From contig NZ_CP060828.1 in NCBI RefSeq assembly GCF_014489635.1, positions 3,944,001 to 4,008,000 on the forward strand: a DNA stretch of 64,000 bases, read 5' to 3'. A program made the translations under genes and the position numbers. This document shows, one piece after another, positions 54,045 to 63,479 of the stretch. The DNA is from Streptomyces roseirectus (GTDB lineage Bacteria > Actinomycetota > Actinomycetes > Streptomycetales > Streptomycetaceae). The notes beneath the pieces are model-generated. The model made no database searches. It was not told the DNA's origin and saw only the letters and a program-made list of their open reading frames with translations. Position 1 is the first letter of the stretch; each line of letters starts with the position of its first letter.

Positions 54045-55640
54045 ATGGCATCAGGGGGGTTCATGTCCCGTACGACCCGTACAACCCGCGTGGAGGCCGA
54101 GATACGGCGGTTCCTCGCCGTCCGGCCGGTGCAGGTAGCCGAGTTGGACCTGACCGGCGGGGGCGCGACCCTGAGGCCCGGTCCGGGTAGCCCGCCCGTG
54201 ACCTCGGGGCCGGTGTTCGTCCTGGTTCGCAGGGACGGACGGCCGGTCGGCACCGTCGTCGGGGACGTCCCGGAGGGGGCGGACCCGAAGGCGACGCTCA
54301 CCGCACTGGCCGAGCAGGTGAACGGCCCACCGCCGGAGGCGACTTCGCCCGGCCCGCCCCCGTACGCCACCGTCGTCATCGCCACCCGCGAGCGTGCCGG
54401 GAAGCTGGTGCACGCCCTCGACTCGATGCTCGCGCAGGACCATCCGGGGTTCGAGATCGTGGTGGTCGACAACGCGCCCGCGACGGAGACGACCCAGGAC
54501 CTCATACGGGAGAAGTACGCCGAGCGGGTGAGGTACCTGTGCGAGCCGATGCCGGGGCTCGCGCTCGCGCACAACACGGGGCTGGCCGCCGCGCGCGGGG
54601 AGGTCGTCGCGTTCACGGACGACGACGTCGTCGCCGATCCGCGCTGGCTCACCGAGCTGACCTCGCCGTTCACCTCCGACCCGCGTCTCGGGTGCGCGAC
54701 GGGGCTGATCCTGCCCGCGCGGCTGCGCACCCCGGCGCAGGTCCTCCTTGAGAGCCACGGCGGCTTCTCGAAGGGGTTCGCGCCGAGGACGTACGACCCC
54801 GCCGCGCCGCCCTCCGACGAGCCCCTGTTCCCCTTCACCGCCGGGCGGTTCGGGTCGGGGGCCGGCATGGCGTTCCGTACCTCGGTACTACGGGACGTAG
54901 GGGGCTTCGACCCGGCGACCGGCGCCGGGACCCTCGCGCGCGGGGGCGACGACCTGTACGGGTTCGTCCGCGTCCTCGCCCACGGGTACCGGCTGCGCTA
55001 CACGCCGTCCGCCCTCGTCTGGCACCACCACCGGGAGACGTGGCGGGACCTGGAGACGCAGGCGTACGGGTACGGGGCGGGACTCGGGGCGTACTTGACG
55101 GCGGTGCTCGTCAACAGCCCCGGGCTGTTGCCCGCGTTCCTCGCCAGGGTGCCCAAGGGGGTGCTGTACGCACGGGCGTTGACAGCCAGCCGGGCGGCGG
55201 AGGGGGGCCGGGGTGGTTCGGGAGGGCTGGGGGGCTCGGGGGGCGCGAACGGTTCTGGAGGCACGGACGGTTCTGGGGTCGCGGACGATTCCGGGGCTCG
55301 CGGCGAGGAGAAGTCGGAGGCGCGTCAGGGTGGTGTCTCGGGGGCGCGTTGGGGTAGTGAACCGGGAGCGGACGTCGGCTCCGGAACTCGTCAGGGCGCC
55401 GGCGCTGGACCTCGCCGAGACACCGGCTCCGGCTCCGGCTCCGGGACAAGTCAGGGTGACAGCTCAGGGGCGCTCTCAGGGGCGCGTCCAACTCCCGTCG
55501 TCCCCGGTGCGCACGGTGACCGGGATCATCCCTGGCCCCGTCGGCTCTCGCGGCTCCAGCGGCGCGGGATGCTCTACGGCCCGATCGGGTATCTGCGGGC
55601 GCGGTGGGCGCTGCGCCGGGCGAGAGGAGGGGCGCGGTGA
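54045..55640 (+). CDS. Family 2 glycosyltransferase with low-complexity C-terminal insert
   Basis: About 531 residues. ATG 54045 has GGAGGG 4 nt upstream; ATG 54063 is an alternative. The GT-A domain (about 105-370) has ATVVIATRERAGKLVHALDSM, a DXD-type FTDDDVVADPRWL and a catalytic ARGGDDLYGFVRVL. Residues about 385-485 form a Gly/Ser/Ala-rich linker with GSG repeats. A short basic C-terminal segment closes it. Transfers a sugar in cell-surface glycan assembly; donor and acceptor unknown. A much longer N-terminus from 53796 would translate the heptamer repeat and is considered unlikely. Confidence 0.85.
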   Translation: MASGGFMSRTTRTTRVEAEIRRFLAVRPVQVAELDLTGGGATLRPGPGSPPVTSGPVFVLVRRDGRPVGTVVGDVPEGADPKATLTALAEQVNGPPPEATSPGPPPYATVVIATRERAGKLVHALDSMLAQDHPGFEIVVVDNAPATETTQDLIREKYAERVRYLCEPMPGLALAHNTGLAAARGEVVAFTDDDVVADPRWLTELTSPFTSDPRLGCATGLILPARLRTPAQVLLESHGGFSKGFAPRTYDPAAPPSDEPLFPFTAGRFGSGAGMAFRTSVLRDVGGFDPATGAGTLARGGDDLYGFVRVLAHGYRLRYTPSALVWHHHRETWRDLETQAYGYGAGLGAYLTAVLVNSPGLLPAFLARVPKGVLYARALTASRAAEGGRGGSGGLGGSGGANGSGGTDGSGVADDSGARGEEKSEARQGGVSGARWGSEPGADVGSGTRQGAGAGPRRDTGSGSGSGTSQGDSSGALSGARPTPVVPGAHGDRDHPWPRRLSRLQRRGMLYGPIGYLRARWALRRARGGAR

Positions 55641-55704
55641 GCGGGAGTGAGGGCGTCAGAGGGCGTGCGACGGGCAGGGCCGGGGCGTCGTCGGGAGGGG
55701 GGCG

Positions 55705-56508
55705 GTGAGCGGGGGCGAGGGTGTCATACCCGTGCTCCTCTACCACGCCGTGATGGCCGAACCCCCGGACTGGATCGCCGAGTTCACGGTGTCGCCGGGG
55801 CTGTTCGGCGAGCATCTGGACGCGGTCGTCGACAGCGGCCGGACGCCGGTCACGATCAGCGCGCTCGCCGACTTCCTGGCCGGGCGGGCGGAGTTGCCGC
55901 CGAGGCCGGTGCTGCTGACGTTCGACGACGGGTTCGCGGACCTGCCGGGGCCGACCGCGCAGGCGGTGTTCTCGCGCGGGCTCACCGCGACCGCGTACCT
56001 CACGACCGGGGCCATCACCCCCGGCGAGCGCAGCCTGTTGCCGCCCGCGCCGATGATGACGCTGGGCGGGGCCGTGGAGTTGGAGCGGGCCGGGATGGAG
56101 ATCGGCAGCCACACCGTCACCCACGCGCAGCTCGACACCCTCGCGCCCCGCACCCTCGCGCACGAACTGCGCCATTCCCGCGCGGTGTTGGAGGACACCC
56201 TCGGCCATCCGGTCCGCCATCTGGCGTACCCCCACGGTTACAACGACCGCCGAGTGCGCCGGATGGCCGTCGCCGCCGGGTACGAGACCGCGACCGCCGT
56301 ACGGCACGCGCTCAGTTCGGAGCGGGACGAGGCGCACCGCATCGCGCGGTTGATCGTGCGTCGGAGTCATACCGCCGGGGACGTCACCGACTGGCTCTCC
56401 GGTAGGGGGGCGCGTATCGCGCCGTACCGGGACGCGCCCCGGACGGTGGCGTGGCGGTGGTACCGGAAGGGGCGGGCGGTGGCGCGGGGGCCGGTGTTCG
56501 CGGGGTGA
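55705..56508 (+). CDS. Polysaccharide deacetylase (NodB domain)
   Basis: A 267-residue protein from GTG 55705 with GGAGGGG upstream. NodB motifs are TFDDGF (metal Asp and base), GSHTVTHAQLD (zinc His pair) and LAYPHGYN. No signal peptide is evident, so it may act on a cytoplasmic or membrane-bound intermediate, or be exported by another route. Follows the glycosyltransferase by 64 bp and probably shares its transcript. Confidence 0.9.
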   Translation: MSGGEGVIPVLLYHAVMAEPPDWIAEFTVSPGLFGEHLDAVVDSGRTPVTISALADFLAGRAELPPRPVLLTFDDGFADLPGPTAQAVFSRGLTATAYLTTGAITPGERSLLPPAPMMTLGGAVELERAGMEIGSHTVTHAQLDTLAPRTLAHELRHSRAVLEDTLGHPVRHLAYPHGYNDRRVRRMAVAAGYETATAVRHALSSERDEAHRIARLIVRRSHTAGDVTDWLSGRGARIAPYRDAPRTVAWRWYRKGRAVARGPVFAG

Positions 56509-56567
56509 GGACGAGGTCCCGTAGGCCGTGAGAGCCAGGGGCGAGGCCGGTCCGGAGGCAGGTCCGG

Positions 56568-56690
56568 AGGGGTACGGGCGATCCCGTACCCCTCCGGTAC
56601 TACGGCAGCTTCGTACCCCCAGTACTACGGGAGCTTCGCCGCCAGTACCGCGGCAGCCCCGTGCCCCTCGGTACTACGGGCGGCCCCGTA
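56568..56690. repeat. GTAC-rich repeat spacer between convergent genes
   Basis: GGTACTACGG-type units at 56596-56605, 56621-56630 and 56670-56679, plus several partial GTACC/GTACTAC copies, fill the gap between the deacetylase and the GH26-like genes. Units are partly palindromic, so the region could act as a bidirectional terminator. The same motif recurs elsewhere in the window. Confidence 0.75.
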
Positions 56691-57992
56691 CTACTTCAGG
56701 GGCTGGTTGAGGTACGGGTCGGAGACCGCCTTGCGCAGGCTCGCCCACGCCCGGGAGCCGGCTACGGCGAGGTCGCAGTGGGGGCCGGGGTCGCGGTAGT
56801 TCCACTGGAGGGCCGCCTTGACGCCGGTCAGCTTCTTGAGGACCGAGGGGACCTGGGCGTACCAGTCGGCCTGGCGGGCGGGGCGGCTCGGGTCGTTCGC
56901 CGTGCCGAACTCGGAGAGCATCAGCGGTTTGTCGTCGGAGATGTTCTTGCGGATCCAGTCGTGGGTGGCCTGCTGGGTCTGGGCGAAGGAGAGCCAGTCC
57001 GCCTTGTGGCACCGGTAGTAGTTGTACTGGTTGTAGGCCACCCAGTCGACGTAACCGTCGCCCGGGTACATGCGCTTGATGAGGCCGGCGTGGCCCAGGT
57101 ACCCGGTGGAGATCCAGGTCCACACGACGTTGGTGACGCCGAGTTCCCTGAACCGGTCGTGGATGTGCCGGTAGGCCCGTACGTAGTCCTCGGGAGTTCC
57201 GCTGGACGGGGTACGGGTGTCCATCTCCAGGTCGAAGGAGAGGAAGACCTTCTTCCCGTACGACTTGAGGCGCCTGGCCTGGACGTCGATGACGGACGCG
57301 TCGAAGTCGCCGGCCGTGATCTGCTTCCACGTCGGCTGCTGGGCCGCCGTGCCGCCCCAGACCTTGCTCTCCCAGGAGAGCAGCAGCAGCCGGTCCTCGC
57401 CGACCTCGCGCTCCTCGTCGGTGAGCAACTGCCCTTCCCTGCGCACCCCTTGGACCGGGGACATGTCGTGGTAGGTGTAGACGATGTCGAGCGGGCGCCC
57501 CACCTGCTTCTCGTACGCCCTCACCTTCTCGGGCAGGTCGCCCTTGCTGTGCGGCACGAACGCCCCGAACCACGCGCCGCAGGGCGGTTCGAGGAGCGCG
57601 GTGGGGGCGCACCGGCCGCCCTGTGCGGAGGGCCGGGAGCCGACCTGCCCCTGGTCGCCGGTGGAGTCGTCCCGGAGGAGTAGTACCGCGGCGAGGGTGA
57701 CGCAGGCGGTCAGGGCGGCGGTGATCAGCAGGTGCCGGGGGCGACGGTTCGGGCCGGAGCCGGGGCGGCCACGGCGTCGTCCGCGGTGTCGTCCTTGAGG
57801 GGTACGGGTCGTAGGGGGTGTACGGGTCGTACGGGTTCCGTTCGCCCACACCGGACCGGCACCGGCGCTGGTTCCGGCTCCGGCTCCGGCTCCCTCTCCG
57901 GTCGTACGGGTATCAGAGGGGCGCTGCCCCGTGATACCCGGGCGGTACACAGGGCGTCGGCGGGCGTCTCGCAAACGGTGGAGCCACCTCAC
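56691..57992 (-). CDS. Membrane-anchored GH26-like glycoside hydrolase
   Basis: A 433-residue protein starting at GTG 57992. A disordered Arg/Gly/Thr-rich cytoplasmic segment (1-85), one membrane helix (HLLITAALTACVTLAAVLLL, about 87-107) and an extracellular catalytic domain with GAFVPHSKGDLPEKV, FLSFDLEMDTRT, NVVWTWI and LMLSEFGTAND; Glu in SEFG is the probable nucleophile, and the DLEMD segment may hold the acid/base. This fits beta-mannanase-like GH26 enzymes. Last gene of the minus-strand operon; likely trims the glycan made by the locus. Confidence 0.85.
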   Translation of the reverse strand: MRWLHRLRDARRRPVYRPGITGQRPSDTRTTGEGAGAGAGTSAGAGPVWANGTRTTRTPPTTRTPQGRHRGRRRGRPGSGPNRRPRHLLITAALTACVTLAAVLLLRDDSTGDQGQVGSRPSAQGGRCAPTALLEPPCGAWFGAFVPHSKGDLPEKVRAYEKQVGRPLDIVYTYHDMSPVQGVRREGQLLTDEEREVGEDRLLLLSWESKVWGGTAAQQPTWKQITAGDFDASVIDVQARRLKSYGKKVFLSFDLEMDTRTPSSGTPEDYVRAYRHIHDRFRELGVTNVVWTWISTGYLGHAGLIKRMYPGDGYVDWVAYNQYNYYRCHKADWLSFAQTQQATHDWIRKNISDDKPLMLSEFGTANDPSRPARQADWYAQVPSVLKKLTGVKAALQWNYRDPGPHCDLAVAGSRAWASLRKAVSDPYLNQPLK

Positions 57993-58414
57993 AGGGCAGT
58001 ACCTTTCGCAGTCCTCGGTGGGGAGGCGCGCAGGCGCGGGCAGAACGCCGCGACGGTGGTCAGCAGCGTGAGGGTGAGCAGGACGCGCTGCGCGCTGAAG
58101 GCGTGCGTGGCAATGAACACCGTCCCGGTGATCAGGACGGCGGCCACGCTCACGAAGACGGTCAGCATCAGCCGCTCCAGCAGGTCGGAGTGGCGTTCGA
58201 AGGCCGGGTCCCGGCGCTCGACGGGCCCTTCGGCGGGCCGCGCCGCGAGCGCGGGCCCGCAGATTCTGACCAGGGCCGCGCCCGGCCCCGCCGCCAGGAA
58301 CAGCACGACGGCGGCGCCTCTGAGCGGGGACCCGCCGGGCAGCGCGAGGGAGCTGACGGCGAGCCAGCCGGCGAACGGCGCCGCCGTCCGGACGGCGAGT
58401 TCCTGCGGGGTCAT
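57989..58414 (-). CDS. Small membrane protein of the polysaccharide operon
   Basis: A 141-residue protein with three to four hydrophobic helices (about 10-50 and 82-125) and a basic C-terminus. Overlaps its neighbours on both sides by 4 bp (ATGA-type at 58411 and GTGA at 57989), showing strict coupling. No family recognised. Longer open frame upstream is inside the next gene. Confidence 0.75.
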   Translation of the reverse strand: MTPQELAVRTAAPFAGWLAVSSLALPGGSPLRGAAVVLFLAAGPGAALVRICGPALAARPAEGPVERRDPAFERHSDLLERLMLTVFVSVAAVLITGTVFIATHAFSAQRVLLTLTLLTTVAAFCPRLRASPPRTAKGTAL

Positions 58415-60945
58415 CGGGCCGTCTCCTTCAGCACGTACGCCACGCCCGCGTCGTTGGCCGCCACCCGTTCGAACAGGGGCGACGCGGCGACGGCGGCGCG
58501 GATGTGGTCCAACTGGGCTTTCGTGAGCAGGCCGTTCATCTCCGAGTCGGCGTACTGGCCCTGGGAGAGGACCAGATAGGCGCGGGCCGGAGGGTCGACG
58601 GCGGACATGTCGGAGGCGAGCGTGGCGGCGGGGCTCGCGAGGATCCGCTCGACGTGCTCGCGGGCGTCGTCGAGGAACCAGTAGTGGTCGACGCGCCAGT
58701 AATCCGCGTACGCCAGTGGATAGTTGCGGTCGGCGGCGACGACGAGGGAGCCGTCCGGCGCGCGGTCGAAGACCTCCTGGACGAGGCGGACCTCGGCCGG
58801 CGGGAAGTAGCTGATGCGGTCCTTGCCGGAGTAGCTGGGCACGAACGCGAGGGTGCCGGCGAGCAGCGCGGCGAGCGGCAGCCAGACGTAACGGCGCCCC
58901 CGCGTACGGGGGTTGAGTTCGTTCGCGGTGAGCGTCCGGACCTGCGGCAGGAGCGCCGCGGCGGCGAAGAACGCGGCGCCGGGCAGCATGAACATCAGGA
59001 CGCGGAAGATCATCTCGCTGCCGTAGCTGCTCGCCGCGAACATCGGCAGCGGGGCGAGAGCGAGGAGCAGCAGCGGGAACGCGCGGTGGCGCAGCACCGG
59101 TTGGCGCCACACGCCGAGCGCCGCGAGCAGGATGACCGACGCCGACAGGAGGCGGGCGACCCAGGAGGTCACGATCGCGCCCGTGCCGGTCGGGGTGGCG
59201 CCGTAGCCCGTCTCGACGTTGCCGCCGATGTCGCCGACCGAGCGGAGCATGTCGGGCATCGTCGCCGAGAGGAACGGCAGCGCGGCGGTCAGGCACCAGG
59301 CGAGGAAGAGGGCGACCGTGGTGACGACCGGGACCTTGTCGCGGTAGCGGCGCGCGAGGAAGAGGGCCGCGAGGGAGATCACCAGCATGCCCGGGGTGAG
59401 CTGGTGGGTGATGACGATCGCGGTGACGAACAGGGTGAGGACGACGGTCCACACAGCCGCGCGGGGACGGTCGTCGGGGGCACGGGGGTCGGAGGTACGG
59501 GGGGCGGCGTACCTCCTGAGTACTACGGCGAGGACCCCCAGGTGCAGGGCGAAGGCGACGGACTGGGGGGAGAAGTAGTCCTGGCCCACCCAGTTGCCTA
59601 CGCAGAACAGCCATACCGCCGTCCAGACCAGGCGCCGGTCCTCCGTGAACGTGCGGTAGATCAGCAGCAGCGGGAGCAGCAGCATCAGGCTGGAGACCAG
59701 GGGCCACCAGGCCATGAAGTGGGCCGCCGAGTCGACGCCCAGGAGGCGGACGAGGGCCGCCTGCGCGGCGAAGAAGCCCGGCCACTGGTCGTAGACGGCC
59801 ATGTCGCCCAGGACATCCGCGCTCTGGAGGCGGCCCGAGGTCAGCAGGTGGTCGATCACCGCGTCGTGCTTCCACGCCCACGCGTACAGGGGCGTCGGGT
59901 ACAGCACCGCCTGCGTCGCGCGTTCCACCACCAGCAGGCCGACGACGTACGCGGGCGCCCACGCGGGGTGCCTGCGGCGGGGGCCGGCCAGCGTGGACCA
60001 GAAGCCGGCCGTCAGGACGACCAGGGCGATCCAGAACGTCGGGTGCAGCGCCGTGACCAGCCCGAAGTCGTCCAGCTTCCCGACGTCCGTGTGCCGCACG
60101 GCGTACGCCCACAGGGCCAGCGCCCCGGCCAGGCCCAGCGCGGGCCACAGCGCGGAGTGGTACCAGGGGTGGGCGGGGGGTAGGTCGGCCAGGTCGGTCG
60201 GGGGGTCTTCGGGGTGGGGGGTGGCGGGGGGTTCGGGTACTAGGGGGCGTACGGGGTGGGGCGTGGACGGTGCTGTGGCCCCCGGGGTGCTTACGGAGGT
60301 CGCTGCGGACGTGGCCCTCAGGGGGGTTACGGGACCGGCTGCGGGCGTTCCCTGGTCCCCCAGGGGAGTTACGGGGCCCCCCGGAGCGAGAGCCGCGTCC
60401 CCCGAGGGAGCTACGGAGAGGGACGGTGCGACGAAGGAGGTTCCGGGGCCGCCGGGCTCCCGTGCCCCGAAGGCGACGTCGGATCCGCCCGCGGCCCACC
60501 GCCCCACGCTCCCGGGCATCCGCGCGCCGAAGACGTCCCGCTGCGTCTCCCCGCCGCTTCCCTCCGCCTCCCCGCCGGACCCGGGCCACTCCCCCGCCCG
60601 CGCCTGCCCAGCCGCGTCGGGCCACCGCACCACAGACGCGCGCGCCGCATCGCCGGGCAACCCGCCAGCACCCTCCGGCCCTCCGGCGCCCTCCGATACG
60701 ACCCCCTCCGGCACCCCAGCCCCGTCCACCCCCGCACCCGCGCCCACACCCACCGCCCCGGCACCACCCCGCACCGCACCCAACCACCGCGCCCTGTCCC
60801 CCCGTTCACCCCTCGGCACCCCGCTCCCGCGCCCGTCCACCCCCGCCTCCGGCGGGCACGACGACTCGCTCCTCGGGGAGGACGTCTCGGCGCTCTGGGA
60901 GCCCCGGGCGGGGTCCGGTTCGGTTCTCTCGGTCGGCGGACGCAC
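58411..60945 (-). CDS. Large membrane protein, glycosyltransferase/polymerase-like
   Basis: An 844-residue protein from GTG 60945, with AGGGGGG 7 nt upstream. The first 240 residues are disordered and Gly/Pro/Ala-rich. About twelve helices follow (PALGLAGALALWAYAV to the last near LLAGTLAFVPSY), with a polar loop containing DVLGDMAVYDQWPGFFAAQ. This topology fits GT-C glycosyltransferases or Wzy-like polymerases. A soluble C-terminal domain has DHYWFLDDAREHVE. Donor unknown. It lies 29 bp after the flippase stop. Confidence 0.75.
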   Translation of the reverse strand: MRPPTERTEPDPARGSQSAETSSPRSESSCPPEAGVDGRGSGVPRGERGDRARWLGAVRGGAGAVGVGAGAGVDGAGVPEGVVSEGAGGPEGAGGLPGDAARASVVRWPDAAGQARAGEWPGSGGEAEGSGGETQRDVFGARMPGSVGRWAAGGSDVAFGAREPGGPGTSFVAPSLSVAPSGDAALAPGGPVTPLGDQGTPAAGPVTPLRATSAATSVSTPGATAPSTPHPVRPLVPEPPATPHPEDPPTDLADLPPAHPWYHSALWPALGLAGALALWAYAVRHTDVGKLDDFGLVTALHPTFWIALVVLTAGFWSTLAGPRRRHPAWAPAYVVGLLVVERATQAVLYPTPLYAWAWKHDAVIDHLLTSGRLQSADVLGDMAVYDQWPGFFAAQAALVRLLGVDSAAHFMAWWPLVSSLMLLLPLLLIYRTFTEDRRLVWTAVWLFCVGNWVGQDYFSPQSVAFALHLGVLAVVLRRYAAPRTSDPRAPDDRPRAAVWTVVLTLFVTAIVITHQLTPGMLVISLAALFLARRYRDKVPVVTTVALFLAWCLTAALPFLSATMPDMLRSVGDIGGNVETGYGATPTGTGAIVTSWVARLLSASVILLAALGVWRQPVLRHRAFPLLLLALAPLPMFAASSYGSEMIFRVLMFMLPGAAFFAAAALLPQVRTLTANELNPRTRGRRYVWLPLAALLAGTLAFVPSYSGKDRISYFPPAEVRLVQEVFDRAPDGSLVVAADRNYPLAYADYWRVDHYWFLDDAREHVERILASPAATLASDMSAVDPPARAYLVLSQGQYADSEMNGLLTKAQLDHIRAAVAASPLFERVAANDAGVAYVLKETAR

Positions 60946-60974
60946 GACGGTTCCCCCCTGGCGTTCGGCGTTGG

Positions 60975-63479
60975 TCAAGTGGTGGACGGGGCCGGACCGG
61001 CGGGTGCGGAGTCCGCCGGTGGGGCGCGGTGGAGCGAAAGGAGCACGGCGAGGACGAAGAGCGCGGCGAGCGACGGCGGCGCGAGGGGCGCGAGGACGTC
61101 CCGCCACGCCCAGCCCCCCAGGGCGGCGAGATAGACGATCCCCCAGCGCGCCGTCCAAGGCAGTCGCAGCCGCTCCCCCAGCCGGGCGAGCACCTGCCAC
61201 AGGGCGACGAGACACAGCAGTTGGCAGACCGGCGGCGCCCACCTGAGCAGCGGCTCGGGCCCCTCCAGCCCCATCGCCTCCGCGAGGAAACGCGCCGTTT
61301 CCGTATAGAACGTCCCACCCACCGCGTCCGGTTCCCGCCCCAGCGAGACCGGTACGGCGTACAGCGCGAGCGCCACCGCGCCGAGCGCCGTCCCCGGCAG
61401 CCACGGGTCGCGCCGCAGACAGAGCGTCACCGCTCCGGCGTACACCACGAGGAGTACGAGCCCGGCGACGACGGCGACCGTCGGGAGCGCGTCGAACATG
61501 GCGCGCCCGGTGACGGACCCGGACGGCAGGCCCGTACCCGTAATACCCGTAGCCCCCGCCCCAGCCCCCGTCATACCCGTAGCCCCCGTAGCCCCCGTAG
61601 CACTTGAGGACCGCAGCCACGGCAGCTCCCACACCCCCACCGCGAACGCGACGACAGCACCCCCGAGCGCCGCCCAGAGCCCACCCCGCAGCCACCGCTG
61701 CCCCACCCCGGACCACAACCCCCGCGCCGCATACGCCGGTTCGACCGCCCGCACCCCGGAAACCCCTCCGGACGGCGGCCCCGAGGACGACTCCGACGAC
61801 ACCCCCGAGGACAACTCGGAGTACGACCCCTGAGGCACCCCGGAGAACACCCCCGACCCCACCCCGGAGCGCGCGCCACCCCCGCCGAGCGCCCCCGAAG
61901 CCACCCCCTCGGACGCCCCCGGCCTCGCCCCCCTCGGCCACACGATCACCGCCAGCGTGTCCGCCTCCAACGCCTCCCGCTCGTACCCCGGCCGCCCGAT
62001 GAACAGCGGCACGGTGTCCTCGTCGGCGGCGGCCGCGCGCCGGGCCCAGTTCGTGCCGTAGCCGCCGGCCGTGCCGTACCCGGCGGTCGAACCGAGGCGA
62101 TGGTGCCCGCTCTCGGCAAGGGACCCGGCGCCGGGACGGCCGGAGGGCGCGGCGAAGGACGCGGCCGAGGACCCGCCGGACGGCCGCAGCGCCGCACGCA
62201 GCCCGACGACCGACACGGCCGCGATCAGCGTCATCCCGAGCAGCACCGCCCACCCCGCGCCCGCGATCCCGGCGGTCCCGAAGAGGACGGCGGCACCGCC
62301 GAGCACCAGCGTGCACATGGCCCCCTGGAGCGCGGCCAGCAACCCCGTGCGCCCCTGGACCCGTAGTACCCCGATGTACAGCTCGACCACGACCCGGGGC
62401 AGGGCCCCCAGCGCGAGCAGCCGCAGCACCGTCGTCCCGTGCGCGGCGTAGTCCTCGTCGAACGGCGTGAGGATCTGCGGCGCGAACGCCACCAGCACGA
62501 GCACCACCGGCACGAGGAGCAGCGTCATCCGGCGCAGCGCGCCCCGGACGCCGTCGGCGAGGTGGCGGGGGTCGTGGGAGGCGTGGGCGGTGAGGGAGGA
62601 GGCCATGTTGATGGCCATGAACTCCATCGTGCCGCCGACGGTGTACGCGACGTAGAAGTAGCCGTTCTCCGCCGCGCTGAAGCGCACCGCGACCATCACC
62701 GGCAGCAGGTTGATCATCGCGAGGCTGAACAGCGCGCCCAGCGAGTCGCCCGCGAGGAAGCGGCCCATCTCGCGCAGCCGGGGCGGCTCCACGTGCCGGT
62801 CGGCGGCCTCCTGGCGCGGGATCAGCCGGCGGAAGATCAGCCAGCCGAGCGGGAGCGTCGACAGGGCGATGGCGGCGGCCCAGGAGACGAAGATGCCGAG
62901 CACCGGCAGGACGGCCGCGAACACGGCGAGCAGGATCAGCTTGCCGAGGGAGAACACCGCGTTGCCGACGGGCACCCACAGGGCCTTGCGCAGGCCCGTC
63001 AGGACGCCGTCCTGGAGGGTCAGCAGCGCCCACGCCACGCACGCGACGACGAACGCGGCGCCCGCCGCCGGCGTCCCCAGGGGCGCGTACGAGGCGCCCC
63101 ACAGGTCGAGGGTGAGCAGGAACACGAACGCGGCGATCGCCACGACGACCGAGCTGGCCGCGTACGCGCGCCACACCAGCGAGCCCGTCGCCCGTCCCGC
63201 GCGCGGGACGAACCGGACGACGGCGCCGATCATCGTCGTCGCGGTGATGCTGGCGAGCAGGCGCATCGCGGCGATGGCGGCGGAGCCCTGGCCGACGGCC
63301 TCCTCGGAGTAGTAGCGGGCGGCGACGAGCCAGAAGCCGAGCCCCAGGACGGCGGAGACGCCGGTGCTGAGCATCAGGAAGTAGGCGTTCCTGAAGAGGG
63401 AGTCGGGGCCCCCGCGCGCGGGCGCGCCGTCCGGCTCCTCCCGCGCGGGGACCGTCGTCCGCTCCTGCGTCTCCGTCAC
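60975..63479 (-). CDS. Wzx-type oligosaccharide flippase fused to a second membrane region
   Basis: An 834-residue protein from GTG 63479. Residues about 25-450 are a 12-14 helix MOP-superfamily flippase (LFRNAYFLMLSTGVSAVLGLGFWLVAARYYS; GALPRVVVELYIGVLRVQGRTG). A disordered Gly/Ser-rich linker (455-600) is followed by about six more helices ([20 protein letters not shown] to LAALFVLAVLLSL) that are not part of the usual 400-500 residue family. Likely exports lipid-linked glycan units. Its start overlaps the gene before by 4 bp. Confidence 0.85.
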   Translation of the reverse strand: MTETQERTTVPAREEPDGAPARGGPDSLFRNAYFLMLSTGVSAVLGLGFWLVAARYYSEEAVGQGSAAIAAMRLLASITATTMIGAVVRFVPRAGRATGSLVWRAYAASSVVVAIAAFVFLLTLDLWGASYAPLGTPAAGAAFVVACVAWALLTLQDGVLTGLRKALWVPVGNAVFSLGKLILLAVFAAVLPVLGIFVSWAAAIALSTLPLGWLIFRRLIPRQEAADRHVEPPRLREMGRFLAGDSLGALFSLAMINLLPVMVAVRFSAAENGYFYVAYTVGGTMEFMAINMASSLTAHASHDPRHLADGVRGALRRMTLLLVPVVLVLVAFAPQILTPFDEDYAAHGTTVLRLLALGALPRVVVELYIGVLRVQGRTGLLAALQGAMCTLVLGGAAVLFGTAGIAGAGWAVLLGMTLIAAVSVVGLRAALRPSGGSSAASFAAPSGRPGAGSLAESGHHRLGSTAGYGTAGGYGTNWARRAAAADEDTVPLFIGRPGYEREALEADTLAVIVWPRGARPGASEGVASGALGGGGARSGVGSGVFSGVPQGSYSELSSGVSSESSSGPPSGGVSGVRAVEPAYAARGLWSGVGQRWLRGGLWAALGGAVVAFAVGVWELPWLRSSSATGATGATGMTGAGAGATGITGTGLPSGSVTGRAMFDALPTVAVVAGLVLLVVYAGAVTLCLRRDPWLPGTALGAVALALYAVPVSLGREPDAVGGTFYTETARFLAEAMGLEGPEPLLRWAPPVCQLLCLVALWQVLARLGERLRLPWTARWGIVYLAALGGWAWRDVLAPLAPPSLAALFVLAVLLSLHRAPPADSAPAGPAPSTT

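Noticed and set aside
58411..63174. A single 1587-codon gene spanning the membrane protein and flippase
   Set aside because: The upstream half is out of frame with, and antisense in character to, the flippase on the same strand; the flippase frame has the MOP motifs and its own coupled start.
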